A DNA stretch of 64,000 nucleotides, taken from Spirodela intermedia (taxonomy: Eukaryota > Streptophyta > Magnoliopsida > Alismatales > Araceae). The notes under the pieces are model-generated. The model was not told the DNA's origin. It made no database searches and saw only the letters and a list, made by a program, of their open reading frames with translations. Of this stretch, positions 25,390 to 37,387 are shown one piece after another. The stretch covers positions 6,069,221 to 6,133,220 of the forward strand of contig LR746270.1 in NCBI GenBank assembly GCA_902729315.2. The letters run 5' to 3'. Within the stretch, counting starts at the first letter, position 1; every line of letters begins with the position of its first letter. The translations under genes and the position numbers were made by a program.

Positions 25390-26341
25390 TTAAGACAAGG
25401 GCCCTTCACTATAGGGTTGATAGATGAAGGACAACATAATGGGTGAGAACTAAGCCTGAAAGCCTATCATAACCTTGACCATGTTGCACGGAAATTCTCA
25501 TTGTTCTATTAGAAAACCTGCTCCATCCTTTATTACACCATATTTATTATATCTTCAGACATATCACACTCAAAATATATACCAATCATACTGGTTTTAG
25601 ATCTATGCAGACCAATGAAATTATTGACTGGTAAGCCCCTTAATTTTTCCGCAAAACCCTGGACTGCCTCTCAGAATTATTGACTTCATCTGTTTTGCCT
25701 TCAGTCCATTAATTAATTATGTAATGCATAGTATATAAAATAAATTATAATCGTATTCATCGAGTACTCATCAGGGCGGTATCCTTAACTTCATCATATA
25801 TTTTAGCATATTCTACCAAACATTTAGTAATTCGGGCAGCGTGCGGCGACTGGCCGTTCCTCGTAAGGCCTAGTATTATATTAAGATTATGAGATTCCAC
25901 GAGGAGAGATATCTACTTGGCGTGTTGCGAGGATGACGGGTATGAACACAAGAGAAGTCTAGTGCGGCTAGAGCTTCGTTAAGGGTATGAACACAAGAAA
26001 AACTGATTTAGGGAGTTATGTTTTCTGCTTTTGGAGGAATGAAAAGTCAACGGATGTTCGTGCTGACCATACGTCGAAATTCGCAGACTAGTCAACGTTG
26101 AGGGAAGCAAAACCTTGACTCACCAACCCTGCCTGCGCGCAGATGGTGGTTGGGTCAGGAAGGACCTTAGACGTTTCCAAAGGCGATATTTTAATATAAT
26201 CTATACAGTCGAAATCATAATGCGGTGGCTTCTCGTAGACCAGTTCTAGTTGAATTGTTACCATGGTCCGGCTCGAGTATAAAGCGCGAGCGAGGAAGCT
26301 CGATTGTGCAGTGTTGGAGGACATCGTCATCGGAGAAGAAG
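25390..26341. other. Upstream region of BAHD copy 1
   Basis: The stretch from 25,390 to 25,560 matches 21,541-21,720, so the upstream flank was duplicated with the gene. The following 0.7 kb (about 25,560-26,255) has no partner near copy 0 or copy 2 and separates the shared flank from the shared coding start. It may be an insertion or a replaced promoter. Similarity with the intact copy resumes at about 26,256 (taccatggtccgg versus taccattgtccgg). Confidence 0.5.
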
Positions 26342-27655
26342 ATGGCGGGCGCCGGCGTCGAGGTCACGAGCAGCACCATCCACAGGCCGTATACCCTCCG
26401 CAGCCGTCGCCGGCGCACCACAGTTTCTTTAATCACCATGTTCCCCTCAATATCTTCGACAGGGCCGCCTTTAACCTCAACGTGCCCATCCTGTACGTCT
26501 ACCGCCCACCCATGCCGGAGAACGCCGCCATGGTGGAGGGCCTGACCAAGGCGCTGTTTACTTCCCCACCTCGCTGGGCGGCTGAGCTGCGACGAGCGGG
26601 GCTGGCCGAGCGTTCACCTGAACGACGCCGGCGTTCGAGTGGTCGAGACGCGGCTCCGTGGACGTTGGAGGAGCTCCCTTCCTCCCCACTAGCGAGCTCG
26701 GAGGGCTCCACCCGGCAACGGAGGAGTGGAGGAGCTGCTGCAGATTCAACTCAACCGGTTCGCCTGCGGCGGTGGTGAGCCTCACGGCGCACCACCGGAT
26801 CGCTGACGGCCAGTCGATGAGCAACTTCTTCGCGGCGTGGGCCCGGCTGGTCCGCGGTCACGAGCTCGATCCTGCCCTACCACGACCGGCAGGCCATCTC
26901 CGTCCCCAGGAACCCTCCCGGTGCGAGTTCAACCACCGGGCCGTCGATTCAGAGCAGACGCCGGAGAATTGGCGGTGGAAGCTCCGGCAGAGACGGCGGC
27001 GGCGGCGGAGGCGGTGGAGACGCCGAACGTTGTCGTCCACTACTCCGTGAACTTCCTGTCCAAGCTCAAGGCCAGGTTACCCTCCGACAACCCCGACCGG
27101 CGGTACAGCACCTTCCAGTGTCTCCTCGCACGTCTGGAAGAAGGTGGCCACCGCCCGCGGGCTGGCGGCGGATGAATCACGCAGGTGAGGGTGGCGGTCA
27201 ACGGCCGGGCGAGGATGAAGCCCAAGGTGCCCATGGAGTACTTCGGCAACCTTGTGCTCTGGGCCTACCCCAGGATGACCGTGGGAAACTCCTGAACGGG
27301 AGCTACGACCAGGTGGCCGACGTCATCCACGCGGCGGTCTCCGCCGTCGACGGCTACTTCAAATCGTTCGTTGACTTCAGGGCGCTGGCGGTGGAGGACG
27401 AGGCGGAGGCTGGAGACGGCGCCGTCGGCGGGAACTCGCTGTCTCCCAACATGGAGGTGGACAGCTGGCTGAGCTTCCAGTACCACGAGCTCGACTTCGG
27501 CGGCGGGGCCCCGTTCAGGTCCTCACTTTCCTGCCCATCGAGGGCCTGGTCATCCTCTTAGCCTCCTCTGAGGAGAAGGGGCCGTCGATGTCCAAGTAGC
27601 ACTTCATCCCGACAAGGTTAGCATCTTCAAGGAGATCGCCCACGCTCTGGACTGA
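26342..27655 (+). pseudogene. BAHD acyltransferase pseudogene (copy 1), frameshifted
   Basis: Full-length relative of the intact minus-strand BAHD gene at 50,747-52,141, in opposite orientation. It aligns from the internal ATG (26,342) to the TGA at 27,653. The peptides SLTAHHRIADGQSMSNFFAAWA (HXXXD motif), VVHYSVNFLSKLKARL and YHELDFGGGAP are all still legible but sit in three different frames. Frame breaks include lost bases near 26,560, 26,705, 27,170, 27,285 and 27,510. Several are one-base losses in runs of C or G, so sequencing error cannot be excluded for those; others are not in runs and are accompanied by substitutions. As given, it cannot make a functional enzyme. The ATG used as first codon in the intact gene is GCG here. 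Confidence 0.9.
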
Positions 27656-28400
27656 GAGGCGTCCTCCAATGGGTCGACCTGGTCCTATACTGTTATTTTT
27701 AAATCACGCCGTCCTCTCCGTTCTTTGCTTGCTTCGATCACACGAATTTGTTAATACATATTATATTATATTTATCATATATGTGCGCGTGATCCGTAAC
27801 TTGGAGTAGAGGATTAGTAAATAAATCAAATATCTTCCGTGGTTTACTTGTCCCAGAAAAATTCTCAGAGCCAGGCTCCGAGCCAGACCGTCCTAAAACT
27901 TTGGTCTACGCCAATGATCCAGCTGAAGTTATTAGAGATGGAGAGAGAGGGAGAGAGAAGGAGAGAAGAGAGGAGGAGGAGAGAGAGAGGAGAGGATCGA
28001 ACAAGCATGCGCCTGGCGGTCCGCCGAATTGTTGTGTCCACTTTGGCGACAGATTCAGTCATCAATCAGCCATGTGAGATAGATAGAGAGATCCTAACGG
28101 GTTTAATATTCGGAGAAACTTGGGTTAAAAGCTTCCTCGTTATCAAGCCCATTGGATGTTAAGGTAAAGATGACCTTCCAACATTATTCGCATGAGGTTT
28201 TTCATACATTTGGGGAATGATTTGCAATATTGGGAGTGGAATATTTGTAGGTGAGCCGGGTGACAAGGCTTAAGGAACCTTCCTCCGTCTGGTGGTGTGG
28301 GCTCCTGGTGACACCGGAGTTTTGGGTTTGGTGGGTGGGTTCGTGGTGCAAGGTTGACTAGTTCATAGTGGGCTGGTATCCGTGTCAACGTTGTCGGGGG
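27656..28400. repeat. 3' flank of BAHD copy 1, inverted match to 49,980-50,746
   Basis: Matches the reverse complement of the DNA downstream of the intact BAHD gene. It covers the AT-rich stretch at 27,740-27,840, the block at 27,840-27,930, the GA-rich stretch at 27,945-28,000 and the first 401-type repeat. The match continues outward from the coding region, so the duplication was genomic and not a retrocopy. Confidence 0.85.
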
Positions 28401-28428
28401 GAGGGAGGGAGGGAGGGAGAGAGGGAGA

Positions 28429-28493
<65 letters not shown>

Positions 28494-28822
28494 CAGCGGA
28501 TTTCATATTCGGAGAAACTTGGGTCAAACTGACTGCGTACTTATCAAGCCCATTGGATGTTAATAGAAAGATGACCTTCCAACATTATTCACATGAGGTT
28601 TTTCATACATTTGGGGAATGATTTGCAATATTGGGAGTAGAATATTTGTAGGTGAGGCGGGTGACGAGGCTTAAGGAACCTTCACTCCGTCTGGTGGTGT
28701 GGGCTCCTGGTGACACCAGAGTTTTGGGTAGGTGGGGTGGGTTGGTGATGCAAGGTTGACTAGTTCATAGTGGGCTGGTATCCGTGTCAACGTTGTCGGG
28801 GGGAGGGAGGGAGGGAGGGAGA

Positions 28823-28893
<71 letters not shown>

Positions 28894-29230
28894 CAGCGGA
28901 TTTCATATTCGGAGAAACTTGGGTCAAACTGACTGCGTACTTATCAAGCCCATTGGATGTTAATAGAAAGATGACCTTCCAACATTATTCACATGAGGTT
29001 TTTCATACATTTGGGGAATGATTTGCAATATTGGGAGTAGAATATTTGTAGGTGAGGCGGGTGACGAGGCTTAAGGAACCTTCACTCCGTCTGGTGGTGT
29101 GGGCTCCTGGTGACACCAGAGTTTTGGGTAGGTGGGGTGGGTTGGTGATGCAAGGTTGACTAGTTCATAGTGGGCTGGTATCCGTGTCAACGTTGTCGGG
29201 GGGAGGGAGGGAGGGAGGGAGAGAGGGAGA

Positions 29231-29295
<65 letters not shown>

Positions 29296-29606
29296 CAGCG
29301 GATTTCATATTCGGAGAAACTTGGGTCAAACTGACTGCGTACTTATCAAGCCCATTGGATGTTAATAGAAAGATGACCTTCCAACATTATTCACATGAGG
29401 TTTTTCATACATTTGGGGAATGATTTGCAATATTGGGAGTAGAATATTTGTAGGTGAGGCGGGTGACGAGGCTTAAGGAACCTTCACTCCGTCTGGTGGT
29501 GTGGGCTCCTGGTGACACCAGAGTTTTGGGTAGGTGGGGTGGGTTGGTGATGCAAGGTTGACTAGTTCATAGTGGGCTAGTACCCGTGTCAATGTCATCG
29601 GGGCGA
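28085..29606. repeat. Tandem ~401-bp repeat with (GA)n linkers
   Basis: Three near-identical units start at tcccagcgg at 28,491, 28,891 and 29,293 (periods 400 and 402). They are preceded by a diverged first copy at 28,085-28,400 and end in a diverged junction at about 29,600. Each unit ends in gtcggggggagggaggg and a GA run of about 50-80 bp (about 28,398-28,490, 28,798-28,890 and 29,198-29,292). Apart from the length of the GA run the three main units look identical, so they are recent. Diverged antisense relatives lie at 47,700-48,190 and 49,980-50,330. Frames reading (RE)n through the GA runs are not genes. Confidence 0.93.
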
Positions 29607-29860
29607 GAGAGAAAGAGACAGATTGGTTCAGGTAAGCATATAATCATTCAGGGCTTGGACTTTTTCTACGTTTTCGCCTCCCCCTCACCCTTTTCCGCTC
29701 CCCTTTCCCCATCTATTTACAACGTAGAGTCAGATTGGACTCTTCCCTCCCAATCTTCATCTGATCTGGGCGCTGGATTTTCGTCGTGTCCAGCGTCGAG
29801 GTCCATTTGCGGTGGACCTCGTAAAAGCCCATTGAGAGGTTTGGGACTTATCCACTGAGA
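29607..29860. repeat. Tail of the 401-bp repeat block, inverted match to 47,640-47,890
   Basis: Matches the reverse complement of about 47,640-47,890 (for example ggcttggactttttctac and aacgtagagtcagat). It marks the inner end of the inverted duplication on this side; similarity fades near 29,840. Confidence 0.7.
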
Positions 29861-31850
29861 GGTTTTAGTTTTTAATCATCCGTTTAGTGGGTGTCGATGC
29901 CAAATTTGATGGGAGAGAAAATCGTTGAGAACTCATCTCTGAACAAAAACAAAAGTCCAGTTGTACGGATGCGGATGATCTAATCGGAGAGAGGTTGACA
30001 TCGTGTCGTTTTCAAACGTGTAGTTAGACATGGAGTGACGTATAAAATTATTTCTGTGGTAAAATAGACAAAATAAAATATTATGGTCTTAATTTCGGCA
30101 CTTGAATTAGATGTCGTGGAAACTTTAGTATAATACTCAACTGATGGCCCCTTCTGCCGTTCACCCACCTTGTTTTCAAGACAAATAAATGTCAACTTAC
30201 ATATGAGGCGAGTTGCTAAATAGTCACATCTGAGTTAGCATAAAATGTAGACTCGTATGTAGGATACATTGCACGAGCCTCAATTCCAAGAATATAGTAA
30301 GTCTACTACATTATTTTTTTTGGAAAAAAATTAATTTAATTGAACAAAAATTGTTCTTTTTCCCTGGATAGTAAAAGTAGCTTAGATTATTTGGCCAGCG
30401 AATAGGCATAGGTATCTGGACAAAACTCGTTCTAATTAAGATTTTGGTTTTAGAGAAAAAATTATTTCAATTTGAGCTAAATTATTTTACACCTTTCAGG
30501 CCAAAGGAAGAGCCTAGAAAATGAGGGATGGACTTAATTTCTTTGAGGCATGGTTCACCCCTTCAGGTAAGTGCCAAAACCATACTTGCATCATATTGTG
30601 ACTTAGTATGAATATTAACCAGTAATTAGAATTAATCTGAACCTAAAACTTCACACACCATTGATTTTTTTTAACATTAAAAGAGTATTTGGTCAAAGTC
30701 AGTGAATATTGGCCCAAACTAGGCAAAGTCAAGCAATGACAATTAGAGTGCTTAGAACCCCAAATACTTTATCCAATGAACTGCAAGTGTCAATGAGTTA
30801 AGTACGCTGATACTTTAATGGCATCATTTTCAATGTTTCCAATGAAGAGGTTAAGTTCAAAGCCAAAAAGACTAGGGCCAGCCTAGCTTAATACTTATCT
30901 AGGATGAGTTTTACTTTGATGAAGTTTGGCTATGGATTCTGATATATTTTCCTTTGGTGATTATTTCATATTTTCAAAAGAGAAGCCTTTTTTCTTTGAA
31001 TCGTTTTATCTAGCATTTAAGATTCCTATACTTTTTTGTTATCAATGGGCATGTAAATATATTAGTAAGGGGATTTAGCCAAATTCTGGATATGCAAGAT
31101 AAAGCACTGAAGATCATATCAATCCAACATTTCTTATTTAACCATAATTGTTGGTGAGTCATCAAGAAAATCACTAAATACAGTGCCTTAAACTTCAAAC
31201 AATTCACAGACAGGTCTAATTGGGAATTAAAAAACAAATGCAATGGCTTAGGAACTACAACTAAATTGGGGTCCAATGAGATGTGCTTGGTTGTTGAGAG
31301 GGGAGAATTGCCGAAGGAATATTGTTAGCCTGTTAAGAAGACTAGAAGTGTCTTTCTAAATCCACATTAGACTCTAGCCTAGTGCATATAAATTACACAA
31401 TTTAATCCAAGAAAAAGACTAACACATTGGAAAGGGCAGGTAGGAATGTGGGTGGGTATAGGATTGAGGACATATTTAAGGGAGGAGAAGGGCAAAATGA
31501 CAGTGAGCTTCTAGCCCAAGCTCTCCTTTATATTTGCCAAGTACTCTAGCACAAGAATGGGCTTGGCTTCATGAGGCTGTTAACTTATTTTCTTAGTTCA
31601 TAGATGGGTCTTGGTGATCCCAAAATGGTTCTTTAGGTGAAATTTGGCCTAATTTAGATTTGGTTTTCTATAAAGATTTCATATAATTTTAATGGAATTA
31701 TCTTACACTCCTCTAGGACAAGGGAAGAGCCCATAAAATAAGGAATGGCCTAAATTCCTATGAAGCATGGACGTCCCCTTCAGATAACTAGGAAAATGGT
31801 AGTTGCATCATATTGCCACTTAGTACTAAACAAGCCGCTAATGAAATGGG
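29861..31850. other. Intergenic repeats, no gene
   Basis: No supported coding region. Two diverged direct copies of a ~250-bp sequence lie at about 30,400-30,650 and 31,590-31,830, sharing aggaagagcc.a.aaaat, ttgcatcatattg and acttagta phrases. They could be LTR remnants of one old element, but no TG/CA ends were found. The part at 30,980-31,190 repeats the dispersed sequence seen at 24,255-24,470. Confidence 0.5.
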
Positions 31851-32350
31851 AAACTCAAATAGGTTATGTCTTCCTTTTAGAGACACAAGCCTATTGGAAG
31901 GTTTTTTGGTGAAGTTGACGGCCATTGATATTCCATCTTTGTAGATGCAAATTGTGTCTCCAACATCCCATTTTCTAGGCTCCTCTAAAATGCCACAATT
32001 TGATGTGGAGTTATATAGTCACATGATTCTTTTCTTGATTCTCTTTAGTGCATGTGCATAACATAGATTTGGGCTAAGTTTGACACCAAGCACTAAATGT
32101 TCCTAGAAGGACCCTTAACTCTTTATTGACGATTAGAGAAGAGGCCATAGAGTCCACATGGAGGTATTCATTGTTGTTTTTTTCTACTCTCAATTTATGT
32201 ATATGTAGCAATGGGCTTTGAAACTTGGGATATAACTGATGTAATTGGGTGGCTGACCTTTTGAAAATCAATGTGCATTTTTTAGGAAAATAGTAAACTC
32301 TACTAGGAAGGATCATTTGGGATTGGATGTAGCCAAGTGAGAGGCAAACC

Positions 32351-32360
32351 TATATAAAAA
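32351..32360 (+). promoter_or_regulatory. TATA-like box of the Copia 5' LTR
   Basis: tatataaaaa lies about 220 bp upstream of the primer binding site and is followed by GA-rich leader sequence, as expected for the U3/R junction of a Copia LTR. The LTR left end was not identified; it lies somewhere between about 31,850 and 32,340. Confidence 0.45.
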
Positions 32361-32580
32361 GTCTTGGTGTCTTTGGTGGGGAAGAGAAAACCTTGTGAGA
32401 ATTTGTATCGAGAGAGAGAAAGAGCCTTGAGAAAATCCACATTGAGAAAGAGAGAGTTGTGAGAGAATTAGTGTCAGAACATCTACTAATAGCCAGAAAA
32501 TGAGAATTGACAAAAGTCCATAGAAACCTAATTCACATCTGATTCTTTATGTTTCACCTAACCCTCTTTGAACTTAAAAT

Positions 32581-32592
32581 TGGTATCAAAGC
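32581..32592 (+). other. Copia primer binding site (initiator tRNA-Met type)
   Basis: tggtatcaaagc differs by one base from the tggtatcagagc site that is standard in plant Ty1/Copia elements and pairs with the 3' end of initiator tRNA-Met. It fixes the end of the 5' LTR at about 32,580 and the plus orientation of the element. Confidence 0.75.
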
Positions 32593-32759
32593 TTAACTTA
32601 ATAGTTAGAAACTAAGACATCTCAATGAGTAGAGCTATGACAAGTTAAACGACCAAATCCTCTAATCCTAGGCCATCTATGTTTAATAAAATCAACTACA
32701 CATTTTGAAAACCAAGAGTTAGGTTTCATGCCTTGGGTCAGGTACCAAAGGTATGAAAA

Positions 32760-33480
32760 TGATTATAAATAATCCACAAAAGTCATCAGATGATTTTATA
32801 GAGGAAAAAACCTCAAAATTGAATATAAGAGAACCAAACAGATTACTTAGTGCAATCAATGTTTCTGAATTTAAGCATGTGTCAAGTTGTGAGACAATGA
32901 ATGAAATATGAGACAAGTTGGAAATAACTTAGGAAGAAATACTTCACATTAAAGATACCAAGATCAACACATTGGTTAGCAAGTATGATTTATTTCAAAT
33001 GAAAGAAGAAGAAGAATATCTTGTTAAAAGATTTAAAGAAGTCAATGACATGAAAAATCTCAAAATTTTTACTCATGAAGAATTAAATTAAAAAATAATT
33101 AGATCATTAACTGATGATTGAATGGCTAAGAAAATAACAATTGTAGAATCAGAGGATTTAAAAATGATTCCTCTTGATGAAATTGTTGATTATTACTAAT
33201 GTATGAGATTGATGTTGCTAGGAGCAGATCTCTTTCATAAAGGAAAAATATATAAACTGCTCTTAAAACTATTAAAACATCTGATGATGATGATGTGATT
33301 GCTTTATTGTCTAAATGATTGAATATGTTGCAAAGAAAGAAAAACTATTTGTGCAAGAAAGGTACAAGTAGGTTTTCTGAAAATTGTGACAATCTATGTT
33401 TTGAGTGTAAGAAACTAGGTCACTTTTAGGCTGATTTTCCACTGCTGAAAAAGAAAAAATTCAAATACAAAAGGAAAATA
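32760..33480 (+). pseudogene. Copia gag remnant (UBN2 type) with zinc knuckle
   Basis: Readable pieces include LLSAINVSEFKHVSSCETMNE, DTKINTLVSKYDLFQMKEEEE and IPLDEIVDYY, which follow the order of plant Copia gag UBN2 domains. Stops interrupt the frame at positions where this family has tryptophan. At about 33,397-33,450 a zinc-knuckle remnant reads CFECKKLGHF*ADF. The C-x2-C-x4-H part is kept; the last cysteine reads F and a stop lies between them. It does not encode a working capsid protein. Confidence 0.8.
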
Positions 33481-34860
33481 ATGATGGCAATGTTTAGTGA
33501 TAGTGATTTCAGCACAAATGAAGAAAGTGAAGAAAAACAAAATCTCTGCCTTATGGTGAGTTCTTCAGATGTATATGATTTTGACTCCTCTATATCTAAA
33601 GATCAATAAAAACAAGTTTTTGATGAATTGATTAGTGCATTTGAGTTTCTTCAACATAAGCTGAAAGTTATACAAAAGGAAAAGAAAATACTTAAAGAAT
33701 CAATCAAAGGTTTAGAAAATAAAATGGGCAACATATGACCTTAGTTGAAAGACTAGAAAAGGAAAATGAAAATCTCATTAGAACACAAATAGAAGTAAAT
33801 GAAGAACAGGAGAAAACATCTTTTGACAAAAATATACCTACTATCTTTGAACATATATAGAATTGTGAATAATTAATTCTAAAAAATCAGAACTAGAAGA
33901 TGCCTAAGAGCCAAAGATTCAAAAGTTGTTTATTTGTTTCACTCATTAAATTTACTATGCATGAAAACTTTATTTCTGAATTAATTTCAGAAATCTATTA
34001 ACTTAAGAAAAAGAATACTGACATGAATTCAGAGTTAAAATAGTCCAAAGGAAAAGACATCAAATTAGAAAATAAAATTTCTAATTTAGAATTAAATTAT
34101 GATAATTATGTGTTAATTTGAAAGCATTAGACATGTTACTTGGGAGTTAAAAATTATTTACTCAGGAAAAAAAAATTGGGTTTTAGTCCAAGATCAATGA
34201 GAACTCATTTGAGGAATAAAACCAAAAATGTTGAATTAGGATTTGATTCAAGATTAACCAGAACTTTTCATATAAGTGAAAGCAGATCTAGAACATGTTA
34301 TATATGAGTACCTAAGGTAGTATAGTTAAACCTAAAGAAATTTGGGTCCCCAAATGAAGAACTTAATCATCTTTTCAAGGGGATCTCTAGTGGACCACCT
34401 CATAGTGATACTAGGAAGTAGGTGTTCAAGATACATGACTGGAAATCAAAATGGTTCTCCACATTCATGCTAATGGATGGATGAAATGACATTTGGAGAT
34501 GATAAAAATGAGAATATGTGGTTATGCACATATTTATTTAAAGGATCAATCTCTAGACAATGATATTTTACTTGTTGATGGATGAAAGGATAACTTAATT
34601 AGCATTAGGCAATTATATGATAATTATATGGAAGTTAGTTTTAAGGTGGATGGATGCTTGATTTTGAATGATAATAGTGATGATTTTTTTTTAACAAGTG
34701 ATAGAGTGAAAAATGTTTATGTTTTGAATTTTAGAGTTTGGCTAAATCTAATGTTTGTCTCATGGCTGTAAAAGATGATTAATAGATTGAACTCTGACAT
34801 AGAAAATTCCGATACATAAACATTAGGATAATTCATAGATTATCAAAATTAGGTCTAATT
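33481..34860 (+). other. Copia spacer between gag and integrase, degraded
   Basis: A Lys/Glu-rich coiled-coil-like stretch (about 33,600-34,100) is followed by AT-rich sequence. A protease-like segment may lie near 34,380-34,480 (legible ILGSRCSRYMTGN), which resembles the aspartic protease of Copia elements read through breaks. I cannot delimit it well. Confidence 0.45.
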
Positions 34861-34959
34861 ATAGGAGTACCAGACCTTTCTAACATATAAAGTTTCACAT
34901 AAGAGATTTCATTACAAGAAAGTAAAGTACAGAATCATTCAAAACTAAGGAATATGTAT

Positions 34960-35580
34960 CATCATCTAAACCTTTAGATTTAATTCACTTAGGTTTATTT
35001 GGTCCTAATTGTATAACTAGTTTAGGGGAGGAACATTATGGTCATCATTTTTATGACTATTTTAAATTTACTTGGGTGCCTTTCTTGTATCATAAAAATG
35101 AAACATTTTAATTACTTTGTAAAGTTTCCAAAGAAAATACAAATTGATGTATTTCAAAATGCTACGTTTTCTAAGTTCTATGATGAATTAGGAATTGTCC
35201 ATAATTCTTTTAGCACCTAGGACTCAACAAAATAGAATTGTTGAGAGGAAAAATAGGACCTTACTTGATTTATCTAGAACCATATTGGCTGATAGTGATC
35301 TCTTGAAATATTTTTGCATTGAGGCCATTATCACAACTTGCTATGCCATAAATAGATCCTTGAGTAGATCAAAATTAAATAAAATACCATATGAAGTGTT
35401 GAAGAGTGAGAAACCATTTTCTAACATGAGTATTTCGAATTTAGAACCATTCAAATGTAAATCTTTTCTCCTTAATAATGGTAAAGAAGAATTAGGAAAA
35501 TTTGATTAGGGAAGTGATGAAGTGATATTCTTAGGGTATTCTATATTTAAGAGCCTATAGAGTACTCAACATATCCATGT
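34960..35580 (+). pseudogene. Copia integrase remnant
   Basis: The longest open stretch (35,195-35,509) reads APRTQQNRIVERKNRTLLDLS, then IEAIITTCYAINRSL, LNKIPYEVLKSEKPF and GKEELGKFD. These match the C-terminal half of the Copia integrase core and the following region in order. It continues past a stop to DEVIFLGYS at about 35,517-35,545. The upstream part (34,960-35,190), with LIHLGLFGPN and YDELGIVHN, is the front of the same domain in another frame. Broken by stops and frameshifts. Confidence 0.85.
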
Positions 35581-37025
35581 TAAATTCATAGAAAAACTTA
35601 CAATTTCAAAGTTACACCCCTTGAGATTGGTAGTGTTCATACAAGTGTCACAAATAGTAAAGAAATTGAAGAAGGAGAAGAGCTACATGAATGAGAACCC
35701 AATCCTAATTATGAAGATTCATCTAGAATTTGGAGATATGTTAAAAGTCATCCAACAGAAAATATTATTAGAAACTTAAATGATAGAGTCAGAACTAAGT
35801 CAACACAAAAATAATGCACTTGTTCAAACTAGATTTTTGATGTTTACATAGTTTTAGTACTTTATTTTTATGTGTTAACTTGTAGAATAAATAAAGTAAT
35901 ATATTATTAATTTTAAAAGTTTGAAGTTAAAGGACTTAGTGTAATTTTTGACTTTTACAAATATAAGGATAAAGTAAAAAATATTACCACCCACTAGCAA
36001 GCTAGCACTCGATAGCTAACTTAGAGGGGTGCTATGCTCGAGTTGATGGACTCAAATTGGGAGAGCCACGAGTTAGGCTTGAGTGGCTAAGGACCCACTT
36101 CACACACGTGCGTCACTCCCCTGCCATTTCCTAGGGGCCAATCAATCGTGGAGTAAGGAGCGTTGTACACATGTGTGTGCACGAAGTTGAAGGGATCTTA
36201 GACATTATTTTATTAAGGAGAAGAGATCTCTACATTAAGAATTTAGTTTTGATGCATATTTAGTTCAATCATTGAAAAACTTCTGATATAGGACTAAATG
36301 TTCTCATTTTATAGGGCAACAGTTTGGAGAGTGTTGTGATCTAGTGGTGTTTAGTAGGCCATATTACTAGATAAATAAATCCTACAGCACATGAACCATT
36401 ATGATACTCAAAACGTGAAGCATTATGTCAGTAGTTCATGAATCTTATATTACTTAGATTGCATATTGATGCAGGATGGGGCGAGAACCCTTGTACCTGA
36501 TCAATGAAGCTCAAGACTCAAGAAGGGGTAGTCGGACCGATCCGATAAGAATGTATGGACCTTAAACTCTAAGTCTGACCACATAACCTGAGTACAGATA
36601 GGCATACCAATATGCACTATTAGTCCAAAACAACCTGGGGAAACACTTGACGATGGTAAATGTGAGGCCCTCTCGGTCCACATCCGGACAGACGGCGGAA
36701 CGGTCGTCGTGAAGTAGCCTAGGGCTGCAGCTCCCAAATAGTGACGAGTCTGACACAACGTCGGAAGTCACAATCCAATAACCCGTCCCATCCTGTCTAC
36801 GTTCTCCTGATGGCGGTGGAAACGAGCCGAGAAAACCCTTCGAAAGATAATTAAACTTAAGTAAGAAGGGATACGGGGCTAACCTTCGGGGATGCGTAGC
36901 CCGGTGGGTCATGACGGAGCAGAGACTCGACGTAGCAGAGACGGGGAAGAGTGATGCTCAACGTCAACGGTTGGTCCTGGTCGAGAAGTCGCAATAGTCG
37001 TCGTCGTAAGGCGTGGCACGGTCGG

Positions 37026-37114
37026 CGCGGGCGTGGGCCCGCTGGTGGGCCGAAGGGCACGCTAGCGGGCGTGGGCCCGATGGTGGGCCGAAGGGCACGC
37101 TAGCGGGCGTGCGC
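37026..37114. repeat. Two copies of a ~45-bp GC-rich repeat
   Basis: The phrase gcgggcgtgggcccg followed by tggtgggccgaagggcacgc occurs twice in direct orientation inside the nested solo LTR. The copies differ at one base within the shared part. Confidence 0.8.
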
Positions 37115-37207
37115 GGCAAGCCGTGCGGCGGCCTTAGGGCACGCGGGCGGCGGCGCCGGGTGGGCGCGCGGGCCGCAGGAGCCGGCGCGCGGGGCGCGTG
37201 CGGCGGC

Positions 37208-37387
37208 GGCGCTTTGGCGGGAATGCCGAGCGTCAGCGGTGCTTCGGCGGGAATGCCGAGCGTCAGCGGCGCTTCGGCGGGAATGCCGAGCATCAGCGGC
37301 TCTTCGACGGGAATGCCGAGCGTCAGCGGCGCTTCGGCGGGAATGTCGAGCGTCAGCGGCGCTTCGACGGGAATGCCGAGCGTCGGC
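37208..37387. repeat. 30-bp minisatellite, six units
   Basis: Six direct units of 30 bp, each containing cgggaatgccgagcgtcagc or a one-base variant. Because 30 is a multiple of three, all frames stay open on both strands across the array. That explains the 100-170 codon reading frames here, which I do not call as genes. Confidence 0.92.

Noticed and set aside
26263-26778. A 171-codon frame at the start of BAHD copy 1 as a separate gene
   Set aside because: It runs through the BAHD-homologous sequence in a shifted frame. The similarity at DNA level shows it is part of the pseudogene.
28382-29423. Repeated 79-83 codon frames with (RE)n stretches
   Set aside because: They are translations of GA microsatellites plus the non-coding 401-bp repeat. 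They are repeated only because the DNA is repeated.
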